Below are positions 39,401 to 51,246 of a stretch of DNA of 64,000 nucleotides, piece after piece. The notes below the pieces were generated by a model. That model was not told the DNA's origin and did not search any database. It was given only the letters and a program-made list of their open reading frames with translations. This DNA is from Branchiostoma belcheri (Eukaryota; Chordata; Leptocardii; Amphioxiformes; Branchiostomatidae): NCBI RefSeq assembly GCF_001625305.1, contig NW_017802379.1, forward strand, positions 2,169,564-2,233,563, read 5' to 3'. Within the stretch, counting starts at the first letter, position 1. Each line of letters begins with the position of its first letter. The position numbers and the translations under genes were made by a program.

Positions 39401-42400
39401 CGTATATTCGTGACGGTGCTAGTGCTGCCTGCTGTTGCCAAACAAAACTGTAATTCAAGTTCCCATAGATTTATTGATACTTTGAAAGAGTACTCTTCAG
39501 TCCAACCCTGTTTATGTCTGTTTACACCGTGTACTTGATAGAGGCACCGATGTACGTCTTGTTCAAACTATCTAAAGGTCAAGTGGAGGGTGTTTGGGGC
39601 TTCTGGAACGTTGCCATGGTCACCGTCTTTCAAAGTCAAAGCGGCGGGCCGCATTTAAAATGTCAGACATCTCTGTAGTTACCCTTGAACTCCAGCCGAA
39701 CTACAACGAAGTCTTGCATATCTAAAACCATTTAGAGATGGGTACAAATACTCGCGGATAACGTTTAGGCTATCAGGAAGTAGAAAATATGAATAGAATT
39801 GTGTGAACAAATTTCCTTTACCTACAGTAGCATTACTTTTATATATTGGGGCTCTCGTCCTTTTCGTAGGTAAATCAAATAAAGTTGTCTTTCTTGAGCA
39901 AAGCTATTGAGAGAGAGAGTAGAACCAACTCTGGATCCGAATCGATTATGCAAAAGCACCTCATATGTCTACTGTAGACGTAGACTGAATCTTAAACAGA
40001 CATTTAGGGAAAAGGAACGAGGAGAATTATTCGTCTCACGGAGACACTTCAGCCGGCGAACGCGGCATTTGTCTGCCCCGACCACCCTCTAACTCTCCTG
40101 TGGCGTGCTATGAATTATTCCGGGCAGCGTGTTGGTATGAAGGCTCCGTCAGGTAGGATAGTCCGTGCCTGTTTCTGTTAGAGCGACATCTGGGAAGGCG
40201 AAACATCTGGTAGTAAAAGTCTTTGAAGAAGCGGAGGCTCAGGTACGGTGACCTAAACCATAATTATAGTTGTCCTTGGTGCATGTATTAAGGTTTACCG
40301 TGAATGCAATTCTTCTTTAATGATGGTCTGTAGCAAACGCTCTTCATGAGGCTTCGGTTTCAGCCCAAGTGCCTGTCACAGTACTGTAAGTGCAGGAAGG
40401 GGGGGGGGGGTATTTGATGTTTATTAACAGGTTGAATTATGTTGTAAAAGCGTACGTGGTTGTTGCTAGTACAATGTATTATTTTCTCACGCTTTATACA
40501 GTGTTGGTCAGACTCACTCTAATATCCTTCCATATTGTGAGCATATGCATATGCACATGTAAATCATCGTTCTTTAGTATGCCTTTTGATTTAGTCCTCG
40601 TTGGTGAAAACCAGACGAATATATAGATTTTTTTCCTGAAACGCATTCGTTTCGTTCGGCAAATATTTACCGTTACAATATAGCTTTGACTTTGTTTGGA
40701 TCAATATTTAGGTTTAGCAATTAGCTTAGCTATTCTTCCAGTGGTCTGTTACTTATGTAATGTTGGGCATACGTTATGCTGCACCATGACTGCTGAAAAC
40801 TTCCAGCCTGTGATAAAAGATGCCTTACGATCCGTTAGACCTTGAAGCTCCGTGAAGCGCCTGAATAAGTGCTTAGAACAGTCAGGAAATATTTCCGAGT
40901 CACGCCCGATCTCAGCCACGGCGAAGTGAACGTGCCTGGCGATACGCGAGTCGAGTTATTAGTGGATTTCATCGCAGGAATCTAACTGCATTATACAATT
41001 GTGCTGAGAATTCAGAATAAAGGCAACCTGAGTGCCATGTCGTTTCTTGCATAAAAGAAAAGGTAAGATTCTTGATTCCTGGTCTTTCTCCAAAACAGCA
41101 CTATGCTACTCAAAGCACCTGTGATAGTGGAGACGATTCTGCAGAAGAATTACATGTGACGTCAGAATCTTTGGTCCAGTAGGTTAAGTGCTGGTTTTGA
41201 ATGTGGTGTCTATAGGGTCAGAGGTTCTATTCTACGTCATGGTCAAAGCAAAGACTGCAAATAAAAAACAACTGGCTTTATTTCATATTGCACCAAATGA
41301 CGTGGACATCTAAATGATGGTGAGAAAGGATTTACGTTGTGCTTGAGATGTTTTACCCTTCAAAGAACTGTATATGTTTCTCTTCTCCAGAGATCCCGGT
41401 CCTTGTTGTTCGGAAAGAAGTCAGAGCAGAAGTTGAGGAGACAGGGGTCACTACCGGTCAAACCTGGGGAGAAGCGACCAAGTGCCAAGGTAGGAGAGCG
41501 CATGTGTAGGAACAGTACTAATAAAGCACTACATGATACACTTTTGGGGCCAAAAAAAAGCTTGCTCGGAACCGGTGAGTGAAAGTTGGCCAAAGGTGAA
41601 AAACATTGATAATGGTTAGCTTAATAGAAAATATACTAGTAGCTTTTGGTTACACTTGGCGACCACGGTGTTTAAACGGGCCGTCACTGCCTTGAGTATA
41701 GAAAAGGGGCATACTTATATTATGACAGCCAAAATATAAAATTTGCACTCTATACCAGTACATGATTATACATCTGATTCGTGTTTCAAACAAACACAAA
41801 TTTTAAGCAGGGTTATTTTCTACTGACACTATTTCCACTCACGGTGATCCATACAACAGTCGGGGATCCGGAGGAGATTTTCGCTGCTGGGGGGCAAAAA
41901 GCCGTCCCGGGCGTCCTTGTATTTAGCCCCTCCCGAGGGGTCAGAGGTCAATGACGGGGATAACGAGTCCGAAGACCAGGTACCATATATGGTAGTCATG
42001 GTACCCCGACAGTCGGCGATGTTGTCACTGCACACAGGCCTAGGGGGCGCTTTTAGAACACGGAAACATGGCATGGCATACACGTGATGTGGTTAAAGTG
42101 AACTTTCTTGTAGACATAGAGCACATGGTGTGTATCAGCGGCTGCGTACCGGACACTTCTTTCAGCCTACCACACAGTTGCACCGAATAAAAATCCATTA
42201 AAGTAGAACACATTAGGCACGTGCACTGAACAAAACTACAAAGATCCTTCTCACAATACTTTCGTGCAGTGGCAAAACTCATTCGTGAGAGCACACAATG
42301 TCCAACAGCACGGATGAACTCAGTAGTGCAAACACCTGCACAACTTTCCCTCTTCCTACAAATCACTGCGCACTACGTATACTGTGACAGCACATTCCGT

Positions 42401-45400
42401 GTACGTCAAACTTCTTTAATACAAAGTTTACAAACTAACCACTCAGTACTAACATAGGGATAACTTGTGGTGAATCTGTACAGGCCTGGGACCTAACACG
42501 CCCCCTGCCCACCAGCGCCACTGCTGAAGACCAACAACGCTCGGACCCGGTAACACTAACACGTTCTCATGTCAGTTTGCCCACACAAGTTCTGTTGCAG
42601 TGCACATATTTCACCATTTTTGTTCCTAGTTTTTAGGCACCATGTGGGGAGTTTATGTTGATCAGCATGGACGTGAATCTTACGTCTTTTTTACAGGACC
42701 CAGTCTTTTTAGTAGCATGGATACCTTACCCCTTCTTTTGTTTTGTTTTGTTTCACACACATACGCCCTTTGTAGATCCTTTCACTGTGATGTTGCATTC
42801 AAAGACTTTTTTCGTGATGCAAGAACTTAAAATATCTTGCGCGTATGGTATCTGTCAGAAAATTCAAACGCGGTTAACTGTTATAATTATAACCTGGTCA
42901 TCAGATGCTGTTCTTGCTGGCTGATGCCTTGAGTATTATCGTCGCAAAGAAAGGTACCGCTGAGAGTTGCAGATTGACCATCTACTCTTATTGCGGTCAC
43001 TAAGAATGCTTACTAAAATGCGTGTTACGTTTCCCTCAGTCCTTGAGTGCGCTAAACTTGGCAGACGGTGGTGAGTTTGAAGACATCTTGGAAGAAGGCA
43101 TGGGGGAGTTCTTAGCGGACTACAGTTTCGACACCTTCGCCCTGCGTCACTTCCAGGGCGGGAAAAACCACGCCTTCACCAAGGAACAACTCAAGCAGCC
43201 CCTGCTCAAGCTGAAATCTGAGGATGACCAACAGGTTGGTGACTAGGGTGGGGAAAAATCGAATCTGAAAATTTTGCCAGGTACCTACGACCGCCACTTT
43301 AACAAAAATCGTGTTACGGAGGCCATCTAAAATGTCAGTTGTGTTCTGTTTATTGTTGGGGTGTAATAGATGTTTGTTCCGTCAGGCGGCGCTGGAGGTG
43401 TGGGTCACCATACAGAAGTTCATGGGAGACGTGGCAGACACCGACGTCGTCGAGTTTATGTCCAGCAAAAAGGTTTGTAAACGAAAATGTACAAAATACG
43501 ACTGTTTTACGTTTAGATAACTAGCTTTGATACATGTCTGTGGCATGCTGGTCGGTAAGAACAGTTGGGAACTGTCCAGGTGCTGAAATGCCTTCCAATC
43601 CATTCAAATGTTTTTTTTTTCTAGCTGTACACAGAAAGATATTGTAAATTTTTCGTAGAACCAACTCGAGAATACGTAACTGCAATATTGTAACTGCAAT
43701 ACGTAACTGCATATATTGTAAACACCACTTACTTTCATCTCTAAATCATAATGTGTTTGCAGCCTCCAATTAAACGAAGAATGAGTTTCAAGGAGTTCGG
43801 GGCGAAAATCACCGGTAAGAAGACGTCAAAGTATGACCTTTCGACGGAAAATGCCGCCAAAGACGCTGCTGTCAGCAACGAGGTGGCACAACCGGAGGTC
43901 CTGCCGCCAACTTCGGGTGTCGAAAAGGTCGCGTTCATCACTGGATATGGAATCTACAGCAAAGCACTCAGGTACGCCTTCATGCGGAGCTGTCCATTAC
44001 TGCAATATATACTAATACAAGCTGGTGGTAAACTAATGCAGTACAATTTCTTGTATACACTGTCCAACATTCAGTGTCTTGCCTGATACAACCTAGCCTG
44101 GGTGCCATCCCCAGTAGTATATTCGCCAGCTCTATAACAGTTATAGAGCTGGCGAATATACTACTGGGGATGGCACCCAGGCTAGATACAACCTTAATGC
44201 TAGAAAATCATGGATAGAATAAATAGGGCCAAGAAATTCATTGGTTGCACGCAGTGTTACATTGGCAGTTAGAATTTAAGATTTAAGTCGAATTTGTGTA
44301 AGCATGCACAGCTGACAGACATGATGTGAAGGAGATCCCCATTCCTGTGCTCCCCTAGGGATGAGATCTACTCCCAGCTGATGAAACAGTTAACAGACAA
44401 CCCTTCTGAGCGGAGCCGGGACAGAGGATGGTTCCTGTTGGCGCTGTGTGCCGGCTGTTTCGCACCCTCCAATCTGGTGAGACTCAAGTCACATTTGTCA
44501 GTTTTATTGGCTTAGCTTTTGCTTTTATTACCATCAGCAATGAAATAAGCCGGAGTCACGAGTCGCCATGGCTAGCTTAGCTTTAACTTTGGACAAGTTT
44601 CCTTGGCTTAGCATCTACCAGTCACTTGTTTCAGACATTTTGGCTCAGACTTCAGCTGCATTCATCGGAGTGTGATGTTCCACTCCTTGCCACATGTTGG
44701 CATTGCATGCAGCAAAGAAGATGCAATCCCAAATGTATAATTATCTGTTGCCCATCATCGTTTGACTTTTGTTAATTGCAGGTGACGAAGGTGGTGCGTT
44801 ACTTCATCAGCAGCCACGCCCCACCAGAGTATAACCTGTACTGTGAGGAGAGACTGCGGAGAACCTGTTCCAACGGCACAAGGAGTCTTCCACCACCTCA
44901 ACTGGAGTATAATGTCAGTTTTTGAAATTTTATCTTACATCAAAATATAGAACAAAGACAATGTAGTTAGTGATTTCTCACATTGTAGAAATGTAACCTT
45001 GTATCAATGCCATGCCAATAATGAAGACTGCAAAGACCCACAGATAACATGGAATTAAGAAGAAATAAAGTTAACGTGATCATGTAATGACAAATGTAAC
45101 AAAACCAGTAAGTGCAAGTTCAGACCCTCTCTGCCAATTGGGAAGCAAAATGGAGTCAAAAGCATTTGGATTCAGTGTGAGATTGTCTCAGGTAAGTCAC
45201 TTATATTCTAAGACTTTGAAGAAAAATACATTTGTTTCCAACAGGCTGTGAAGAGAAGACGACCAATCATGGTAGCCGTGACTCTCATGGACGAGCGAGT
45301 TGTGAAGGTCGACGTAGATTCAGCTACGACGATCCGCGAGCTCAGGATCCAGCTGTCGGAGAAGATCTCTCTTCTGGATCACTTCGGATTCGCCTTCTAC

Positions 45401-48400
45401 ATCACCATGTTTGATCAGGTAAAACTTGTCCAAGTAACAGATCTTTTGTGAAACAAACAGATCATACCAACACAATGTAATAATGCATGCTGTAATGAAG
45501 AACACTGGCATACTATCTGAATATCTGAAAATGACAATCATGTGATGCAGTTTTGTCTGACTGTAGACTGTAGACTGCCTTCAAGAAAAAAAAGCATTAA
45601 CATCTCCATTAACTTTTGAATGTATAATTGGCAACACATAGACCAATGACTGTCTCTTTGATGATTGAATAATCAAGCATATCTATATGGAAACCCCAAG
45701 TTTTAAACCCGAAAGATAACGACATGGTATATCTGTTCATCCCGTTGCAGACGATCTCTTTAACCAGCGGCAGTGCCCAGTGGGAGCACCATATCATGGA
45801 CGCCATATCACATGTGGAACAGACAGGCAGGGACGAAGGCCTGTCAGGGAAAGACGTGCAGTGGGATCTGTTCTTCAGGTACAGATTCAATACCAAACAT
45901 CACTGTGACAGTACATTTCATCAGTTTTAAACTGAAGTACAGTGCAATGCAATGCAGTGCATTACAGTGAACTACATTGTACACTGTCTTTTTCTTCAAA
46001 GACTTAGAATATATGTAAAGCGACTTGCTTGAGACAATCTCACACTGAATCCAAATTTTGTCAGCCATGTATTGATGAGACTATATGTTCTTCCAGAAAA
46101 GAGGTATTTGGTCCATGGCATGACCCATACAAGGACCCAGTGGGAACCACACTCATCTACCACCAGCTAGTGGGAGGACTCAAGTATGGAGAGTACAAGT
46201 GTCAAGATGTAAGGATGCTTTTTATGATTAATTTTGTTTGTATTGCATATCTGTAATTTTGTACAAAATGTTTCAGATCAGATGGAATAATTGTCAATCC
46301 ACAAAAACCAGGACTTCAACCTAGCAACAAACACAATACCTTTGAGAAGAAGAAAACAATGAAAATACAGATATCTTCCGCACCTTTCGAGTTCATGTTA
46401 CAACTTTGCTTCTAATATATGCCTGCAATATTGTAGTACACCAAAAATCAGTTTACGAATGAACTACTGGACTACACATTTTTCTTTGCTCTTACTCTAG
46501 GATGCTGAGTTTGCAGAGTTCTCTGCCAGAAGATTCTACATCGAGCATGGCCCCAGCATCTCTGAAGAAGGCCTTATTGAGGTTATACAGAGTTACATCC
46601 CAGATAAGCTGCTGAAGAGGCTGGGAGCAGGCTACTGGGTCAACGCTACATTGAACAGTTTCAAGAAGGTACAACAGCTCTTTGCATGTACTAGCATTAT
46701 CAGCTATTGGTAATAATTCAAGATGCTAGTGCATTAAAAACAAGTACTATCCTAATTTACATGTAATATTTAATGTATGGAGCTTACATACTGGCCTAAA
46801 GAGAAGTTTAAAATGCTAAAGAGCATAGTTTGCCATTCATATCTTAGTCTCCATAATCAGTCAATCTTATTGCTCACCATATGCTACCTCAGCAAGACCA
46901 GTAGAAAAAGGCTTCCTGTGCAAGCAGGTTATGGTGTAACTCATAAATGACTGCATTAAATCACTGACTAAGACTGCCAAGGTAGCCATGGACAGAACTG
47001 CCTGAACTTCTTCCATTATCATCATGTTGGACTGATTCCTCTAACTTGAATAATATTCCAATGGTCCATGTTTCAGCTCTACCCCGATGGTACAACTGTC
47101 TCATCTCAGGAGGAGAAGGCTGTACTTGTACGACAGGCCATGGACAAGTGGGCACAGCTCTTTTCAAGGTAGCCAATATGCTCCTTTCTTGAAAATCACA
47201 AAGTACGATGCTTGAGAAGCAAGAATACTAGTTGTAGATGAAAGGTCTTAGTACTGCACAGTGTCTAATTGGCAGATAAGGTTAAGTCAAGTGGGGAAAT
47301 TCATGTTAAGTGCTTTTACAAAGGCCACAAGATCGGTGGCATGGCAGAGTCAAACCCAGGACCTCTTCGTTCTGAGGCAAACACTGTACCGTTACACCAC
47401 ATGACCCCACTCAACTGAACTTTCATTTGGGATTAACCAAAATAAGAACAGCTATTTCTTTGGCTGAAGCAGCATCTGAAGAGGGTATAATCTACAAATA
47501 TAGTAAGTGTAGGACACTATTTTCATCCCCCAGATTTTATGTGATAAAGAAGATGAGTGGACCAGGCATCACGCTGAAGAGGTCAGCGGTGGCGGCTGTG
47601 AACTGGAAGGAGCTGTCAGTCCTGGAGGAGAGCGACTCTGGCCGCGGGACTAAAGTAGCCCTGCTGGTGCCGCTAACAGACGTCAAGTCCGTGTCTAAGA
47701 GAAAGTATGTTGGACTCATCACCTTTATTTATTTATTACCCTCGTATCATTGTTTATTTCAGGCTTTTATCAATGCAGTGGTTTGATTAAAAGTTAAAAA
47801 TTCATTGTTTAAATATTAACCCAGCCTTTTGTGTTGACTTCATGGCTCCTATCATAGCATTTTGGGCTACAAGAGGATGCCTAGACCTGTTTTATTTTCC
47901 CTGTTTCATATTTTTTATGAAAAAATCCGAGAACCAACAAATTAAGTTGGTGTGGCCTAAGCATTAAGACTCCTGTCTGTATTTGCCACCTGTCTACTGT
48001 GAGCATTTTCATCAGGTCCCTAGAGTGGCTGATGAGAGTGGCGAACCTACGGATTAGACTGTATGAATTGAAAGATGTTGGGATGCCTTCTGAGTCAACA
48101 TTCTAAACCTTCTAACATGTCTCTTACATTTTTTGCTAAAAAGTGTTTTTACGGTTAGGGGTACCGAGGCCGATGACGAGTTTTCCGTGAAGACCACGCG
48201 CGGACCGAAGTTCACCTTCATCATGAACAACGCGGACGAGATTCAGGAAATGCTGCAGGCGTTCGTGGGACGACACATCCTGGAGATCCACCACCCGGTA
48301 CAACCAACCGGGGAGCACGGTACATTGTCTTTGTGTTGTATCATCTTCTGCCATATGTATGATCCCTCCCCAACCCACAATATCAGGCCAGGTGATCGAA

Positions 48401-49421
48401 AGAGTCACTTCCTTTAAACTACTCGGGGTCTATATCGCTGCTGACCTGACGTGGGACGCCCACATTGAGTACATGATGAACAGAGCCCGACCTAGAATGT
48501 ATTACCTCAGTGTTGCTAAGAAGGCGGGGCTCCCGATAGATGTCCTCATGCAGATCTACCTGACTTTCATAAGACCTATTCTTGAATATGCTAGCCCGGT
48601 TTGGGGCGGACTTCCCAAACACCTGTCAGACTCACTAGAATCAATCCAGAAGCGCTGCCTCAGGATCATCGGGCTACCTGCTGACGCACTCCCTACCCTA
48701 GCAAACAGGCGCGAGAGAGCTACACTGAGAACACTTGAAAGTATCCTAAAGGACAGTACTTCTCCCCTCTGGGGATTCATCACTACCCCCTTGGCCAGTC
48801 CCTACAACCTCCGCAGGGGAAGTCGGCATCAGTCAATGAGAAGTAAAAGCAAAAGACATTCAATGTCCTTTATACCACGAGCTTTGAGACTCTACTACAG
48901 TAACGACACTCAGTTGTAAAGACTCTATGCCACGAATATTTACATGAACTGCTTAAGCTACGATTGTATAGGGTCTTCTCACGATTTGATTGACTGCCAC
49001 TTAAAGTACTGAGACTCCATTAGTTGACTAAGCTTATATAACTACATCTTGTTTAATTACTGCTTTTAATGTGATTTTAAATTGTTGCATAATGATTTTA
49101 GAATTGTACCTGTTTTAAAATTCAGTCTAAGTCTGTATATCAATTGACTGTAAATAAGCATGCATTTCAGCCGTCAGGCTGCAATATGCTTCTCTGAATA
49201 AACCAATTTGAATTTGATGTATCTTCAAATCCGATTGGTCATTTCTATTTGGATGCCAAATCCTGGAGATGCACCACCCTGTTCAACCAACCAAAGAGCA
49301 TGTTACATACTGGTAGTTAAGAATCTTCTTGTACTATTGAATTTGATTGGTTATTTCAGTTACTCCCGACATAAAGCTTAGCCATCCCCTTTCTTTCACA
49401 GGGGAGGAGTCTGCTGCTTAG
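33495..49421 (+). CDS. Motorless myosin VII-like MyTH4-FERM protein
   Basis: Twenty-three exons join with consistent phases to 2712 nt (903 aa): 33495-33619, 33957-34057, 34294-34458, 34749-34771, 36950-37045, 38928-39023, 39194-39247, 41391-41489, 41860-41979, 42484-42549, 43040-43234, 43386-43472, 43763-43971, 44359-44476, 44782-44913, 45245-45418, 45751-45878, 46097-46208, 46501-46668, 47077-47168, 47534-47704, 48159-48319, 49402-49421. Residues 1-65 are a charged helix; 75-315 are disordered and basic/Ser-rich. Residues about 340-560 form a MyTH4 domain ([67 protein letters not shown]). Residues about 565-897 form a FERM domain ([56 protein letters not shown]). The blocks match the first MyTH4-FERM tandem of myosin VIIa best. 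The protein stops at GEESAA, where myosin VII continues into SH3. No motor or IQ motif precedes it. A role in cargo or microvillar/stereociliary scaffolding is inference. Confidence 0.9.
35892..36168. repeat. 44-bp tandem repeat, six copies
   Basis: The unit starts CTTGACAAGTTTCAAGAACA and repeats from 35892, 35936, 35980, 36030, 36074 and 36118. Copies 3 and 6 carry small insertions (about 6 and 3 bp). It lies in intron 4 of the MyTH4-FERM gene, just before the antisense tRNA gene. Confidence 0.92.
36197..36268 (-). tRNA. tRNA-Glu (anticodon CTC)
   Basis: The minus strand from 36268 to 36197 folds as a 72-nt tRNA. The acceptor stem TCCCATA pairs with TGTGGGA (one T-G pair), with A as the discriminator. 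The D-arm contains TGGTCTAGTGGTTAGGAT, which is also the A-box. The anticodon arm has a perfect stem around loop CTCTCAC, giving anticodon CTC. The T-arm CCGGG/TTCGATT/CCCGG contains the B-box. The sequence is almost the animal tRNA-Glu consensus. A run of T on the minus strand (about 36188-36193) a few bases downstream is a Pol III terminator. It lies antisense within intron 4 of the MyTH4-FERM gene and has all features of a working gene. Confidence 0.96.
38905..38927 (+). repeat. Poly-C run forming a splice acceptor tract
   Basis: About 19 consecutive C bases end in CGTAG directly before exon 6 of the MyTH4-FERM gene at 38928. The homopolymer is the pyrimidine tract of that acceptor. Confidence 0.85.
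41170..41240 (+). mobile_element. tRNA-derived SINE fragment (intron 7)
   Basis: A-box-like TGGTCCAGTAGGTTA at 41172 and B-box-like GGTTCTATTC at 41223, in tRNA spacing, without a foldable acceptor stem. Likely a decayed SINE head. Confidence 0.5.
44085..44193. mobile_element. Palindromic foldback MITE with 9-bp target duplication
   Basis: The 91-bp element at 44094-44184 is a perfect palindrome: two 45-bp arms around a single A at 44139. It begins TAGCCTGGGTGCCATCCCC. Both flanks read GATACAACC (44085-44093 and 44185-44193), a clean 9-bp duplication. The 9-bp duplication with long inverted repeats fits Mutator-like (MULE) elements. It has no coding capacity and lies in intron 13 of the MyTH4-FERM gene. 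Perfect arms mean the insertion is young. Confidence 0.92.
47340..47411 (-). mobile_element. tRNA-derived SINE fragment (intron 20)
   Basis: The minus strand has A-box-like TGGTGTAACGG and B-box-like GGGTTTGACTC in tRNA spacing, starting GGGGTCATG. Arms are imperfect, so a SINE head or tRNA pseudogene is likelier than a working tRNA. Confidence 0.6.
47766..47957. mobile_element. GGCC-terminal MITE, copy C, one end missing
   Basis: From TTATCAATGCAGTGG to GTTGGTGTGGCC this is closely similar to the right half of the copy at 55728-56095, sharing the CAGCCTTTTGTGTTGACTTC block. The right terminus is followed by TAA. The left terminal repeat is absent. It starts about 60 bp after the exon 21 donor of the MyTH4-FERM gene. 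Confidence 0.8.
48360..49219 (+). mobile_element. 3' fragment of a LINE (RT C-terminus and tail)
   Basis: The plus strand encodes about 170 residues of a reverse transcriptase C-terminus: [44 protein letters not shown] and LYYSNDTQL before a stop at 48919. The 3' UTR ends near 49219 in CAATTTGAATTTGA, a tail typical of Jockey/CR1-group LINEs. The tail differs from the GAA tail of the LINE at 17.4 kb, so it is another family. It is inserted in the last intron of the MyTH4-FERM gene. Confidence 0.87.
49260..49305 (+). repeat. Diverged copy of the exon 22 3' edge
   Basis: ATCCTGGAGATGCACCACCC and what follows match the end of exon 22 and its donor region (48279-48325) over about 45 bp with few mismatches. 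The two copies flank the LINE fragment. Confidence 0.75.
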
Positions 49422-51246
49422 AGACAGATGATTGACATCACCGTGGAGACATCACCATGGAGACAGACTTGCTGCTATATGCTGGATAATCAGGTTATTT
49501 TCTGGATCAACATCTTCTATCTTTGCTGCCAGAAGTGCACTAAACTTGTTTAGCATTGAATACAGAAACTTAAAGGCTAAATGCACCAGAGTACAAAATA
49601 ATCATGTACGTGAAGCCTAACTAAATATTCACGCTCAAGACTTCTTTTTGCCACATTTTGCGGCCATGTTGCATTGACAGAGCTGTTGGAAAAGGAAACC
49701 CTGTATGCAGTAAATATCGCACATGTATAATGCTATGCAAAGCATGCCATCATTTTTGTATGTATTATGACAGGGAACCATATTTTTTGAAAAACATATT
49801 TGGTGCTGTATTATCCTGATTATTATGCTTAGTTACATGATTGTTGTCATCATATTGATGGTCCTCGACATATGTTCAGTTGGTATAGATTCAAGTTGTT
49901 ATATAAAGAGGCTTGTGATATTTCTATTCGGTCAGTATTTTAAAAATGCAATTGGTGGTGTACTATAACATGTTATGCAGTTAATAAAATGTATTTGTAT
50001 ATTTATGGTGTATTTTATTATTTATCTATATTCTACACCCAAGCGTGTTTAATTTGCACAATTATTTGGTGGCAATGGATGTAAAGAACTTGTGTCTTGT
50101 CAGTGATTATGTTTTAATCATGGTAATATCATTTTTCCTGTTAATCAAACCTGTGTAGTTGGTATAAATTATTTAGTATTTGGGAAGGTGCAAATGTTGC
50201 TACTTTCGGTGCATAGAAAATGTATATTAGCTTATTATACATTTCACAGTTATTGTTGCTCTTTTTGTAAAATGTAACTGGTGACGATCTATTTAACTAG
50301 TATATTACTATTACCATGAACCATGTTGCTTAAGGCTTAGAAACTTAAGAAAATTGGGCTGAGTATTCAAAATATCTTGAATGGAGACTGATTCTGTTCC
50401 ATGAGTTTTCATTTCCATGTAATACATGTATGTTGCAATGAATACAATGTCATGACGGATGAATCAAATTCTCTATTTGTATTTTTTGTTCTATCCAACA
50501 TCATACTTTACACATGTATGTACTTCAAACTCTAGTGAAGTTAACTTCAGATATAATGTCACATTGTAGTTTCCTCTCATAAATGGCTTCAACTGATTTC
50601 TCTCTGTTTCCACCTTTTATAGGCCATCATGAACAATACAGTAAGTGCTCTTCATACTGTATGCTTTCCATGTTACAGTTTCTCTACATGCCTATATTGC
50701 TACAATACTACTCATCTATGTTAGAAAAATACACAAAAGTTACTTTTGCCAGTAAAAAAATACCAGAAACTCTTTGCAACGAAGTACCAGTGAACCTTTG
50801 TGCGGAGAAGCAATCTCATGAAACACGTCAAGTAGAAACGTACACTTTACAAGTACATGTACTTAGTTGGTACAACAATATGTGGTAACTTGAACTTAAA
50901 ACTAGCTATCCAACTAAAATGGTATTCAAACACAAAAGCTGAATGCCAGTATCAAAAAGTCAAACAAAACAAGTACATCTGTTTTTTTTCAGTATGGCAA
51001 CTGACAAAGCACACAGTACTGCATGCAGTACAACAGTATGATACTAGAAGTCCTTCCAAATTTGGCACACATTATATTAGAGACTGTGTATAACAGCCTC
51101 CAGTTTAATTCTATAGCACTAAACCTTTGGGGCTGTCCCTTTCCCCCCAAGATCAGTGTCTGATAGAATCATTGGCAATTTTGTAAAGGACTGTGGCAAG
51201 GGAATGGCTTTGACTTGAGTTTTCTTTCTGTCTGAACTGACCTCAT
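49422..51246. other. 3' UTR and intergenic DNA
   Basis: AT-rich, no coding signal. It lies between the converging MyTH4-FERM gene (+) and the R3H-like gene (-), and probably holds both 3' UTRs. Confidence 0.5.
49983..49988 (+). promoter_or_regulatory. Possible polyadenylation signal, MyTH4-FERM gene
   Basis: AATAAA about 560 bp after the stop, in AT-rich sequence. Confidence 0.45.

Noticed and set aside
48133..48417. Frame reading through exon 22 into the intron as an alternative end
   Set aside because: A good donor at 48319 and the final exon at 49402 restore the myosin VII-like GEES sequence, so read-through is not needed.
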